Below, piece by piece: positions 54,801 to 63,529 of a DNA stretch of 64,000 bases. A program made the position numbers and the translations under genes. The notes below the pieces were generated by a model. That model saw nothing but the letters and a program-made list of their open reading frames with translations, made no database searches and had not been told where the DNA came from. Each line of letters starts with the position of its first letter. Position 1 is the stretch's first letter. The stretch comes from Oryzias latipes (taxonomy: Eukaryota; Chordata; Actinopteri; Beloniformes; Adrianichthyidae): contig NC_019875.2 in the NCBI RefSeq assembly GCF_002234675.1, positions 23,058,299 to 23,122,298 on the forward strand. The letters are read 5' to 3'.

Positions 54801-56920
54801 TCAGGGAGGGGGGAGGAAAGAGTGCACTGCAATGCAGACACCTTTTGGCGTCAGCAGGAGTGCCGGGTCTCCAGCCATGCGTGTGTTAGCAGCTGCTGCA
54901 ATAAACTCACAGCCCCTTTTTATGGCTGAACCAACAAAAAAATTCTCACAAGATCTAAAAAAAAATGACCATGAGTTACAGACAGAAACACATAATAAGG
55001 ATAAACCACAAACAAAACTGTATCCTAGTGGTTGGTGCTGTTTTTTTCAAACTAAAAATGTCCAACACATCACATAAGAAGCATTTTTTGTGTCCATCCA
55101 TCTAATCCAGGGGTGTCAGACTCCAGGCCAAACTGACCTCCAGCTTGTTTGTCGGAAACGTTACGTCTTCTGGAGCTCATTACCTGGATCGGGTGGGTTT
55201 TGCCAATAACAGTCTACAATGGCAGGTTAGTTGGAAAACATGTAGGACACCGGCCCTCGAGGCCTGGAGATCTAATCCACTATCTGAACTTAAAGTCCGG
55301 ATAATAGTAAACCTAACATCTATAGTTTGGAAATGAAGAACCTAAAGTACAAATAAAAAACACAGTCAGGAAATTGAACCAGAAACCTTCCAGTTTTGTA
55401 AGGATTTTCTAATACAAATGTACAATAAACCGAAAAATAATGCTAACTTTGATCTACTTCCTTTGCTTCCCTTCTGTACTTTAGGTCACTCTCAAGTGAA
55501 TCAAGACCCTCACCCTCGCATCCAGACCAGAGTTCAGGCTAGCTTTCACACTCGCCACAGAAACCAGAGAATCTGAAGGAAACAAACCCTGGTGGCAATT
55601 GTGAAAGAGGGAAAGTGTCTTCCAGAGCTGGATGTACCACCTTATGTAAACCATACCAGATAATGACCAAAATTAATTAATCTGAAGGCCCTATATCATG
55701 CTAAGTCCACTTTTTTTCATCTTTGGGGTTTATCATAATCTTAATTCCTCACAAGAAAAACCTTCCATACTTTGATCCATTCACCTATTTTTGAGTATCC
55801 CTCAATCGCTGCACTGAGTATCAGTCCCCTCCAACCCAGGAAAACGAGTGGGTTCTCACATAAATACCTATGAAAGTGAGAAAAAGCTCCTTCCAGGAAA
55901 AGTCTGCGCTGCCAGCACCGCCCCCCAGGCTAAAATACACACCCACTTTCTCTGCAGTGATCGACTAAACACTTTTCTTTTATATGCACAACATGCACAC
56001 CATCTTTGCAAAAGTTCGGATGTTGTTTTTTTTTTTGTGGGCGAAATGCAGACACGCTCAGAGATGGAGTCGTCTTAATTCCGGGTAGGAAAATGAGCTG
56101 CGAAACCAATTTAAAAAAAAAAATGTTGTTTAGCGTGCCAAAGGTTTTTTTTTAAGGTAAGCCTTAAGAAAAGAATGATATAGACCCTTTAACATAGCTT
56201 TCAGATTCTTTTTTCCCCCCCATTTTCACCAAAAACTGATTCATGCACCTTTTGTCATTTTCAGGTTTCAGAATCTCAGATTAAAGGATTTAGGTCTTCT
56301 GTTGTTCGTTTCCACGTGTATTTTATGGGCTGTATGTTTTGGTTAAAGAAAAAATAATGGAGTTTCCGTGTGGATCCAAATTTGTTTCTTGTATATGTCT
56401 AAAGCGATGAGGTAATCCATAGATTTCTTGTTAATGTGATGTGTGAGTGTGAGAAGATGAGCAAATAAACACTCGACACATTTCCGTGTAAAGTCACACA
56501 GTGATCTAAACTGAGCTCCAGCCTTTTCAGATCACATTTCCATGGTTACCACTAAGTGCCCTATGCAGTTATAGCATGAGCATAAAGCGTGTCATGTGTT
56601 ACTGTTTGAAAAACAAGGGAATTTGATGACAAGTTTACAAAGTTGCATGCATCCACTCACCATGTGTATGGGTGTGGACATCAGATCCCTTTCTGTGACC
56701 AGTCTGTATTGATCGGTGACATACAGGCCCTTCTGGGCCAAGGCCTGAATGACGGCATTGTGTCCCACCAAAGGTTTGACGGCATCGCTGCGCAGGATGA
56801 GGCTTCCGGCGCGACAGTAGAGCTCAGCGGACTGAAGCAGGCAGGCGACCGGGGGTTTCAGGTGCTCCTGGTTGTACTGGTCCTTGTAGAGTGGTTCAGC
56901 CAGCTCTTCTGGCACCACAT
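33085..56920 (-). CDS. camsap2: Calmodulin-regulated spectrin-associated protein 2 (CAMSAP2), first exon missing
   Basis: Exons: 56661-56920, 50688-50867, 49688-49774, 45408-45546, 43958-44097, 42546-42636, 42309-42413, 40953-41022, 40585-40860, 39169-39847, 38915-39055, 38621-38834, 37810-37993, 37114-37732, 35619-35756, 35320-35534, 35147-35246, probable cassette 34299-34364, 33689-33804, 33472-33590, 33085-33381 (stop TAG 33087-33085). About 1,410 codons. Domains: divergent N-terminal helical block, CH domain, a disordered middle with the microtubule-binding segment, coiled coils, and the C-terminal CKK domain. Text matches CAMSAP2 rather than CAMSAP1 or 3 (EVDTGIHV, SLRDYSDID, QKMCCGFFFK, GSRNGEKDWEN). 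CAMSAP2 coats growing microtubule minus ends and stabilises non-centrosomal microtubules. The a/b paralogue was not resolved. The first coding exon (family motif RAKIA-type) is not found to 64,000. One exon has a 1-bp frame shift. Confidence 0.94.
34299..34364 (-). CDS. camsap2: camsap2 candidate cassette exon (22 codons)
   Basis: An acceptor cgtccctcag and donor gttagtaagg frame an open 66-nt segment reading GKKLASDHVPFYLSSPKERK plus flanking Arg codons. Its length is a multiple of three, and its phase (AG| in, AG| out) matches both neighbours, so it can be included or skipped without changing frame. I do not recall it in the main mammalian form. Confidence 0.5.
34479..35014 (-). mobile_element. 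MASNI-MITE copy 3
   Basis: The most complete termini: aaagccccactccgat at the left and atcggagtgggacttt at the right, matching at 15 of 16 inverted positions. The element reads on the minus strand, with the ORF start as ATGGTGAGCAATATT (MVSNIVAIQ). It lies in a camsap2 intron. Confidence 0.85.
35147..35756 (-). CDS. camsap2: camsap2 coiled-coil exons with an apparent frameshift
   Basis: Exon 35619-35756 starts DDAKEEKDMAAKKAALLE in the family frame, then continues RLRREKETQEKKQQQELDQE only in the next frame. A T5 run on the plus strand (35,700-35,704) has one base more than the family pattern predicts. The exon is 138 nt, whereas 137 nt would fit exon 35320-35534 (KAEEGQQRKDEDKARMDFIK then MRRKQLKLMEDMDEVIKPR) and exon 35147-35246 (SVSSVSLASLNLADNDKDQS). 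Read literally, the frame stops at a TAA at 35,444-35,442. The coiled coil precedes the CKK domain. Confidence 0.85.
35757..37113. other. camsap2 intron
   Basis: AT-rich. It contains the small inverted-terminal repeat element at 36,146-36,340 and otherwise nothing identifiable. Confidence 0.5.
36146..36340. mobile_element. short hAT-like MITE
   Basis: The left end ggttggccaaccctggtcct and right end aggaccagggttggccagcc are inverted relatives, a wording very common in fish genomes. About 195 bp, no ORF. Confidence 0.65.
37114..37732 (-). CDS. camsap2: camsap2 microtubule-binding linker exon
   Basis: A 619-nt exon rich in Ser, Arg and Pro: RQLRELRSSSVTSRGSG, ASFHARTPRTPRPNDLKVTS, SVDSLPRLRRFNPSQTQTSP, then an acidic tail and VEVSLSELKPPE, ending QKMCCGFFFK before gtgagc. 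The TPRPN and SVDSLPRLRRF blocks match the CAMSAP2 microtubule-binding region. Confidence 0.92.
37810..37993 (-). CDS. camsap2: camsap2 coiled-coil 1 exon
   Basis: The exon encodes EADLAEYTRSIERLNTSLGF, LQTEMQRLALQQEKIMAMRD and QQSWVISPPAPSPH, a conserved coiled coil followed by the QSWVISPP motif. Phase 1 in, 2 out. Confidence 0.9.
38123..38532 (+). mobile_element. MASNI-MITE copy 4
   Basis: A partly deleted copy: agcgttcccagtgttctttt at the left, ggagctatccagacgtacag in the middle with the ATG segment lost, and cagactgggtctttaac at the right. It lies in the camsap2 intron 37,994-38,620. Confidence 0.75.
38621..39055 (-). CDS. camsap2: camsap2 helical exons
   Basis: Exon 38915-39055 gives LIASEMIQLRMKLEEKRRAI then EAQKKK. 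Exon 38621-38834 gives VEAAFTRHRQKMGKTAFLNI then VKRKG. Both are near-exact CAMSAP2 landmarks. Confidence 0.92.
39169..39847 (-). CDS. camsap2: camsap2 large disordered exon
   Basis: A 679-nt exon: TPPSIEEALKIIHDTERP, NSFFLHGVEPSPPSG, EVDTGIHVRTEDIQSLDEDS, SLRDYSDIDPDWEAM and VRMTSFAEQKFRKLEGRSSG. Ser/Pro-rich and probably phosphorylated. The EVDTGIHV and MTSFAEQKFRKL blocks identify CAMSAP2. Confidence 0.93.
40585..41022 (-). CDS. camsap2: camsap2 middle exons
   Basis: Exon 40953-41022 has MRRSSSMSFVDGCAGTWPKG and a less usual donor (gtcagt, phase 2). Exon 40585-40860 continues SSSRGISFEIPLVGDPELLP and MSRSASSDSLGFKVHYAAKG. Confidence 0.85.
41565..42194 (+). mobile_element. MASNI-MITE copy 5 (longest reading frame)
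   Basis: Termini cccactctgatcatcttt and gctttgagtgggtcttt. The ATG at 41,862 opens 45 codons (MASNIGAIQPYNLEPDASSD, ENKDIHGSICLQVDASEW) to TGA at 41,999. A small unrelated repeat (ttcaattcaattttattttt, 41,773-41,833) is inserted. It lies in the camsap2 intron 41,023-42,308. Confidence 0.85.
42309..50867 (-). CDS. camsap2: camsap2 CH-domain exons
   Basis: Six exons encode the calponin-homology region and its margin. 50688-50867: LALIDTLMMAYAVEMVSAER then ELPYDTEDAIVTWINK. 49688-49774: VIEQLRDVLVEEQRLKEASL. 45408-45546: RYRREHAQRSTPSLPLVENL then NADGCALTALLHFYCPEAVR. 43958-44097: CLKETMSLADSLYNLQLVQE then CCHFSLEDMLYAHPSI. 42546-42636: QVFMAELFWWFEVVKPSFVQ. 42309-42413: a variable linker. The WKLVPAR-type alternative segment known in some CAMSAP2 isoforms was not found. 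Confidence 0.93.
42637..43957. other. camsap2 intron, nothing specific
   Basis: Contains short (GAAA)n-like purine runs near 42,945. A 142-codon minus-strand ORF at 43,086-43,514 has no splice sites or family resemblance and is taken as chance. Confidence 0.5.
44698..45275 (+). mobile_element. MASNI-MITE copy 6
   Basis: The left end is accaccccaatcatcttttg and the right end tatcaggggggtctt. The ATG at 44,935 opens MASNIGAIQPYSF and then meets a TAA. It lies in the camsap2 intron 44,098-45,407. Confidence 0.8.
45547..49687. other. 4.1-kb camsap2 intron
   Basis: AT-rich with a (CCT)n-like stretch at 48,163-48,200. No exon, RNA gene or recognised transposon could be supported. Confidence 0.5.
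49875..50440 (-). mobile_element. MASNI-MITE copy 7
   Basis: Read on the minus strand: gtcccactccgatcacat opens it. The reading frame ASNIRAIQPYSFDADASSD follows, but its ATG is mutated to TTG. It lies in the camsap2 intron 49,775-50,687. Confidence 0.8.
53810..54230. repeat. pyrimidine-rich (C/T) tract
   Basis: About 400 bp in which the plus strand is dominated by C and T (for example ccctcctcaatcgtgtccct, tttcttcctccactctttcc, tccttttcctccatctccct), including C15 at 54,079-54,093. On the camsap2 sense strand it is purine-rich, a setting that favours triplex or R-loop formation. ORFs over it are composition artefacts. Confidence 0.8.
55108..55269. mobile_element. small hAT-like element with 8-bp target duplication
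   Basis: It starts caggggtgtcagactccagg and ends ggccctcgaggcctggag. Both flanks read atctaatc (55,100-55,107 and 55,270-55,277). The right terminus lacks the last ~13 bases predicted from the left. Confidence 0.75.
56661..56920 (-). CDS. camsap2: camsap2 exon 2 (first in window)
   Basis: Encodes VPEELAEPLYKDQYNQEHLK, PPVACLLQSAELYCRAGSLI, VGHNAVIQALAQKGLYVTDQ and RLVTERDLMSTPIHM, a near-exact match to the CAMSAP2 segment before the CH domain. Acceptor ctccctcag, donor gtgagtgg. It enters in phase 1, so one nucleotide of its first codon comes from an exon beyond the window. Confidence 0.95.
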
Positions 56921-58520
56921 CTGAGGGAGGAAAACAGATGAAGTCCCCTTTTTTTAATGTTTTGTTGTTGCCCAGAGCAACAACAAGTGTGTGATTGCCA
57001 CACACTCACACACTTATTTCCTTCAGATCTTCAGCGGAAAAATAAGGAAGAGTACAAACAACATTCTAGAGGGAAATTCTTGTGCAGTCACTCAGAACAG
57101 ACTGTTAGCTTGTATGAGTCAGTTACATGGTGACCTGTGTGTGTTAGAGGAGGTGTAGGTTACAAAGCAAGAAACCTGTTACATCATCCAGCAGATCTGA
57201 TTTAAAGATAATAGCCTAAAAAACAAACAAACATGAAAGCTTACGGCTATGAGTTCTTTCCTCGAATATTCTCCAAGAACAGCTAAATGTCTTGGACTCC
57301 ACCTCGAGGTGCCATGCCAAGTGTTACATGGAATTTCCCCTCTTCTCTGTTCTTTGGGTTACATTTGAGGACAGCCTGGTGGCTTTCATAGAGTCTGAGT
57401 GAGTTTTTTCTTCCATAGGGATCATTTTCTCACATATATATCTGGTCGGTTGTGTGCTTAACATCAGAATCACTGAGACGGTCAGACGGTTCTGTGATGA
57501 CGGTGTTGATGAAAGTTTGCTCTCTCAGATCCATGGAAAAGTGAATTGGGTTCGAAATCCAAACCAATTTTTTTCTCATTTCAACTGAGTTTAACACTTC
57601 TCACACTCTTTAAGTGACCAACGCTGCTCTAAGCTTCTAAATTCTTGCTGGGAAATCTTCATCAGGAGACCTAGTGATCTCCCTCAGGTGCTGGTCCACG
57701 CTGTAGGGTGGCAAATGAGAACAGCAGAGTGAAAGCCCATTACAAATGAAACAGTTTTATTGTTGATGGATTATTATTATTAATGAGTTTTCCAAATATA
57801 AGAAATGCCTCTTGCCATAGCAATGACACAGCGCAGATTTTGGTTAAGGACAGGGTGCTGATGTCCCAGATTGGCCAGCATTCACAGTACAGGGGCGTAG
57901 CAAATAATTTTAGGGGCTCAAGATTTCAATAAAAATGATTGCTTTTGTTATTTTTGGCAAAGCTTAAAGAAGCTTGCACTAATGATTTCTTAATCTTTGT
58001 CAATAGAAATAGCTCCATCCGTGTTCCTTATCGACCGTCTCACTGCATTGATCCTTGTCTCATTCTAAGATGCTAAGGTGTTGTTCTGTCTAGTCAAGTG
58101 TGTGGCAGACAAATCCAGGTTTTCACTCTCCAGGGTGTCCACAGATCTCCAGTCTTTGAAAGGCCACTTTTGGCTTCCTTTGCCCCTGTCTGCCCTTTAA
58201 CCACCCGATTGACTGGACAGGATTTGTGTAGGTGATCAGCGTAGATATCTAGAAGTTAATTATGACCGTCACCCTTAAAGAGTAGAGTTCTCCACCTCAA
58301 CACATTAGATCTAACATTAATCTGCAACCATTGTCTACATGTAAGAACTGGACTGTGTGATCCTTTCCCCCTCATGTTCCAAACAGGAAGTACCTGCTGG
58401 CTTCAAGAAGCCAAATTCCAACTGACTTCTATTGAGGATTAACAGCTATTAGATCAGTCATTATGACCATGTCCAAAGTACTGTCCTTCTCCCTGAGTAC
58501 TAAAAAACTATAGTATAGAG

Positions 58521-59404
58521 CAGTGTTTTTCAACCTTTTTTGAGCCACGGCACACTTTAACCTTGACAAAAATCCCGCGGCACACCAGCATCCAAAAAAA
58601 AGAAAAGCAGTAATTCATGGTCTGTATTGATTGACAGCCCCCCCCCCCTCTCACGTGCATTTTGTGCATTTTGTGATAATTGTGGCCGAAAAAGCAGGAA
58701 GTTGCGGCTGTTTTTTCTAAGACATGAAATAAAAGTTAAATTAGAAAATTTAGAAACTGTTTGTTTATTCGTTGAGGTTTCTAGACATTTCACGCGGACG
58801 ACACGGGGACACTGGCCCTTTAAGCCAATGCATCATGGGAGATGTAGTGTGAAAACTGCCGAAAAAGGGCAGAAAGACTCGCGTCTGTGAGCTTCATTGT
58901 TTTGTTCACGGTCTGACACGGTCTGACACCGGACTCTGTGGAAAGCTACACCGCTAAAGACGAGCTTTAGCTGGTATTTTTGTTAGAACTGAGCGACTTT
59001 ATCAGCAGAATTAAGAACAAGAAAGTGAAGACATTAACCACTTCTGATTGGTCAGACTGATGACATGTGATTAAGACTTCAACAATGATTGGCGGAGACA
59101 GTTAAAGGGGCGGGACTTTTCCGCAAACCACTATAGCTGCAGGTAAATCGCGGTACCGTATTCTTATCAAAATGTCTTTAATAGAATCAAATAAACACAA
59201 AGAAAAATTAATTTTAAGATCTTTTATATTCCTAACTGCTCAGTGTTTTATCAGGGCCTGTTTGGATGAACAAAGAGCTTATTTCCTGGAGATGGAAAAT
59301 GTTTTTAGATCAGTTAATGATTAATGAGGGCAATTTCCCACGGCACACTTGACCATCTCCCACGGCACACTAGTGTGCCGCGGCACACTGGTTGAAAAAC
59401 ACTG
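58521..59404. mobile_element. non-autonomous hAT transposon (884 bp)
   Basis: Left end cagtgtttttcaaccttttt, right end gttgaaaaacactg, perfectly inverted over the first 14 bp. Exact 8-bp target duplication gtatagag at 58,513-58,520 and 59,405-59,412. The interior lacks a transposase. The sub-terminal cggcacac motif is repeated at both ends. Confidence 0.95.
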
Positions 59405-59636
59405 GTATAGAGAGTGGGAAGCTCTGCCCTGGATTTTAAAAGCAATTCGGACATCATGCTCAGTACTTTATTTTTTTTTAACGGCAAATATCACGTCACA
59501 CTTTCCCCGAAGTAAAAAACTAATAAATAGGATCATTTTATGAAGACTTTTTAATAAATCCTCTGTTATGAAGATGAAAACTTGGATGATTCATGAAGAA
59601 GAAATGAAATTAAAAAATTTTCCCATGATAAATTGT

Positions 59637-59683
59637 TCAAACAATGCGTTGTGGTCGATATTCGACCACAACGCATTGTTTGA
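59637..59683. repeat. 47-bp palindrome (22-bp perfect arms, 3-nt centre)
   Basis: Left arm 59,637-59,658 (tcaaacaatgcg, gttgtggtcga overlapping) equals the reverse complement of 59,662-59,683; the centre is tat. Confidence 0.95.
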
Positions 59684-60488
59684 AGACATCTGGGACACAT
59701 TTGGGAAATTTCCAGGCCACTGAATTTTGTAATTGTAGATTCAGACATTCTACAAAATGCAGTATGCCCTATATGGTGTGCTAAGTAGTAAGTAGTGAAG
59801 GACACAATCTATGTTTGTCATAGAAACCTCTCTTTTTTAACATCTACTTGCTAACGATATTTTTTCCTGTGATATTCTTATTTAGTGCAAGTTATTCAAG
59901 ATATAAAATGGCCAATAAAATGCCTCAATAAAAGCATGCAGTGCCTACTGATCCCCTCATCCAACGTTTGAAATGTTTGATTGACAGATTTCATGTTGCT
60001 AATAACGAGCCCGCTTTCAAATGGCAGGGGTGTGGACTTCCAACTAGCTCACTCCTGATTGGTGAGAGTGGTTGCCATAGAAACATTGATTCAGACTAAC
60101 TTGGATTAAACATTGCTTACTGATGACGTCTTGCTCCAACATGGACGGACACTGAATTGACTTCATTTTGCTGGAGCTGGAAGTAAGTCATTTTCTGTGG
60201 GTGACATCACACTCGCTCAGTCCAGTTCTCAGTTACAGTCAAGGTCTGCACCTCACAGATCCCATTCTACCTCATCAGAACCAGGATTTGGTTCCCATAA
60301 AGAGGGCTGCTCCCTACATAGTCAAGTATGAAGCCAAAGAAGAAGAAATAGCATTTCAAACAATGAGCGGAGACACAAAACAGAACTTCAGGAGATCCCC
60401 AGTCGGCATAACTGTGTTGTTCTTAACCACACATGGTGACTCAAAGTGTAATGGCTCTAGTCACTACTGACCCACTGTATGTAAGACT

Positions 60489-60497
<9 letters not shown>

Positions 60498-60549
<52 letters not shown>
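60498..60549. repeat. (TG)n microsatellite
   Basis: About 25 uninterrupted TG units. Confidence 0.97.
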
Positions 60550-60550
<1 letters not shown>

Positions 60551-62261
60551 TCCGAGCATTTGGAGTAACTTCCTCTCCTCTCATCTCTGCATTACTCAGA
60601 GGAAAAACCAGGACAGCACAGAAATCCTTCCCAGAGGTCTCCATTTTTCTTTTTCAAAACACACCAGACAAAGAGCTCAATCCATCTTCACTAATCAAGT
60701 ACAGTCTGTTCAGAAATAAACCCAGCATTAAGCGTGTGATGAAGCCTCAGCAGTTTTCCAGTGGCTGTGGTTAAAGTGGCTCCCCCCAATTCAGGCGCAC
60801 TGGGTCAGGAAAAGAGACATTTAAAGCAACAGGGCAGATGGTAAACCACTTCACAACAAGCCCTCTTCCATCCCGTCACAAACTGATCCTACTTCTGTCA
60901 CAGCGAAAAGCCCTAACTTTACATTTTCAGTGTTTACTTACAATGTTTACAAAGAAAAAGTCAAACGGTCAGGTTTTTTCAGATAACAGCAGATTTCTTG
61001 ACAACGTTTTTCAGAAAACTGAACTGAGTTTTGCATTTCAAGAAGGTTTTAGATTCGTCAAGCTGGAAAATGACAATGGAGTTTAGGAAAATTTGCCCCT
61101 GTAAGTAAAAACCCTGGCTTTTGTGTTGGCCATCAAAGAGGAAATAGACAGGAAGTAGCTCCTACAGGAAGTTCAGGCATGGAGAAGACTGCACCCCTGA
61201 AGACCCCTGGGAACAGCACTCAGAATACACAAGCTGACGGTCAGCAGAGCTTATCTTTTTTATTTCTTAATGATGGTTTAAAAATACATAAAAAGTTGTG
61301 AAAAAGTAAGAAAATTCTGCTTCTGTAATAGTAAAAGAAAACATTTCTTAAATTATGTTTCTGTTCTGTGGGAGAAGCAGAAACAAGTTGGCATAACAGA
61401 CCATAAGTCACAAATGTGACGTGGAAAAGCTTCTATTATCATCTGCAAATGCTAAATCCCAATCTATCTAACCAGTCTGAGGTTTTCTCCAACAAAAAAA
61501 CAAAAAGATTCACAGAATCTCTGTGCAAAGAGCGAAGCTTCAAACTGATAAGGATCTTTAGGCCTCCCAGGCAGTGCTGCTTTGTAAAAATAAACATCTC
61601 TGTAGTGAAAATCACGACAATTTTCTCAGATTCTTTTTTCTCCAAAAGCCTTCTGGGAACATGGCTGGTTGCTAAAAGTTACAAAAGTTGAAACAACGAA
61701 AAAGCAAGCTGACATTTTTTTGCATTTAACAGGTGAATAAAAAAATGTTTATATATCATTTTAGAAAATCACAAAAAGCGCTAGGCAGGTGATTCAAATA
61801 AGCATCCATCATGGCAATACTTAAAGCATGCTGGGTAACCCTAACTTTGTTTTAAACTTGTGGCATCTGGTACTAAATTATCAAGTTGTCCCTATTTACA
61901 GGGAAGAATGTGATTTGATTTGAGGTGAAAATGCAACACAGAAGTGCATGCTGCTGCCATCACAACAGCATGACTCTGTAAAATAAATAATTCTTGCTCT
62001 GCAGCTTTTCCAAACAGGTCGGGCATAGTTGGTGCAGCGAAAAATAAAACAGCAGAGGGACTGTATTATTCAGCATCCAGCAAGAATGTGAATCATTTCA
62101 TTTAAAGCAGCAGTTGCTTTAATTCATAGATCCAATGGATCATTGCTGAAAATGAGGATTGAAGCAACAAATGTGTTGAAAGAAATGTTTTTTATTGACT
62201 TTTTATTATGTTGAAAGAAAAAAAAAGTTGCTTTTAAATTTTTCTAATTAACTTGCTTTAA

Positions 62262-62345
62262 ACAATTTAAATATATTTAGTCCATTTAGTCAATCAAGAC
62301 TAAATGGAAATCGGTCAAAAGCAGGACTAAATATATTTAAATTGT
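62262..62345. repeat. nested inverted repeat
   Basis: Outer arms 62,262-62,283 and 62,324-62,345 are perfect 22-bp complements (acaatttaaatatatttagt plus cc). Between them, arms 62,282-62,291 (ccatttagtc) and 62,298-62,307 form a second hairpin that overlaps the outer arm by 2 bp. Confidence 0.93.
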
Positions 62346-63529
62346 AATTTAATGAAATAGTAACGTTATTTTAACATTTTGGGGGTTTACTGACATAAAA
62401 TAAATGTTCAATGAAATCTATCCTCCAGCTAACGTTGGTGGCTTCGTTATTTCCACAAAAAAATCTTAATTTTATTTGTTTAGAGTCATACTTTTGACCT
62501 TAAAGGAAAAATCCTGTTCAGAAAAGTCTCTGCATTCCACAAAGTCCTATCAAATGGACTAAATATCTGACCTCTAAAAAACCAAAATCTCTATTAATAT
62601 TTAAATTGATCCATCTGCTTAAGACTTCAATAATAAGCTGCAGATCGAACACACAGTTTAAGTTATTTCCCAGCGGCACAAACTTGTGCTATTCTTTAAT
62701 TACTTAATATATTTGAAGACTTAATCATATAAGACCCCGAGTCTTTCCACCACACAGTCAAATGCTTGTTATGCTTTGACATTTAAAAGATATTTTCTCT
62801 CATAGCTCGACATGAACAAAGGTTCTGTTTTATGCATCATTCGTGCCTTGAAAATGTTTTTTTTTCCTCTTCACTCTTCATTAGGAAAACCAGGAACATT
62901 TGGAAATCTCTCAACTTCTAGAGACAAAGTTCAAACTGATGGAGAAACTTTTACATCTGAGCAGCGCCACGTTCAAACTCATGGTTGCTATCTAGGCCAA
63001 ACAAGCATCTGAGGACTCTTTTTATGAATTGGGCCACAGTTCTCGGTGGTGCTAGGAGCTGAAAGTGTGTCATCGCAGGGCCAGTTCAAAAGCAAGGCAG
63101 CAGCAGTCTGCTAAAAAACCCCGCCTCTCTGCCTTTTGAATCCTCGGTGTCCCCCTGCTGTGTGGGGTTAGAAAATAGTGCAGCATGGGAGGTCAGATCA
63201 ATGGCTTTTACTCAGAGGTGGGGCTGTTTTAGGGCGGTATTTCTGTTCTGGCCTTTTGTCAGAGCTGGAAAAAAAGCAGGAGTTACTCAGCATTTATGAG
63301 GCTGACAGGAAGGAGCTGCTTTCAGGACTCAAAAGGACAAACCAAAAAGAAACATCACGAAGAGAACAAACATTATCTGATATACTACCACGGTATAATA
63401 ATTACACAACTGGGGTTTCTTTAAAAATGCGGATCTTGATTTGAAACTGTTTTACTTCTGGAAAATAAAATAAATTATAATAAACAAAAGTCAGACTTTG
63501 TTTTCTCTCAAAAATAGTCACTGTAGACC

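Larger units (their letters stand above)
50868..56660. other. 5.8-kb camsap2 intron
   Basis: Contains (AAT)n near 53,020, the pyrimidine-rich block 53,810-54,230, a C15 run at 54,079-54,093 and a small hAT-like element at 55,108-55,269. No exon was found. Confidence 0.5.
58344..60229. mobile_element. AGAACTGGACTG element, second copy, interrupted by a hAT
   Basis: Starts agaactggactgtgtgatcc and ends cagtccagttct. It shares gttgccatagaaac and ttttctgtgggtgac with the copy at 12,055-12,554. A complete hAT element (58,521-59,404) sits inside it, and a 47-bp palindrome lies at 59,637-59,683. Confidence 0.75.

Noticed and set aside
33085..56920. Naming the large gene camsap1 or camsap3
   Set aside because: The CH-domain text, EVDTGIHV, QKMCCGFFFK and GSRNGEKDWEN blocks agree with CAMSAP2.
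58627..58890. 87-codon ORF in the hAT element as a transposase remnant
   Set aside because: No hAT transposase motifs, and it begins in the sub-terminal repeat. The element is non-autonomous.
60441..60774. ORFs of alternating Cys-Val or Thr-His
   Set aside because: Translation of the (TG)n microsatellite.
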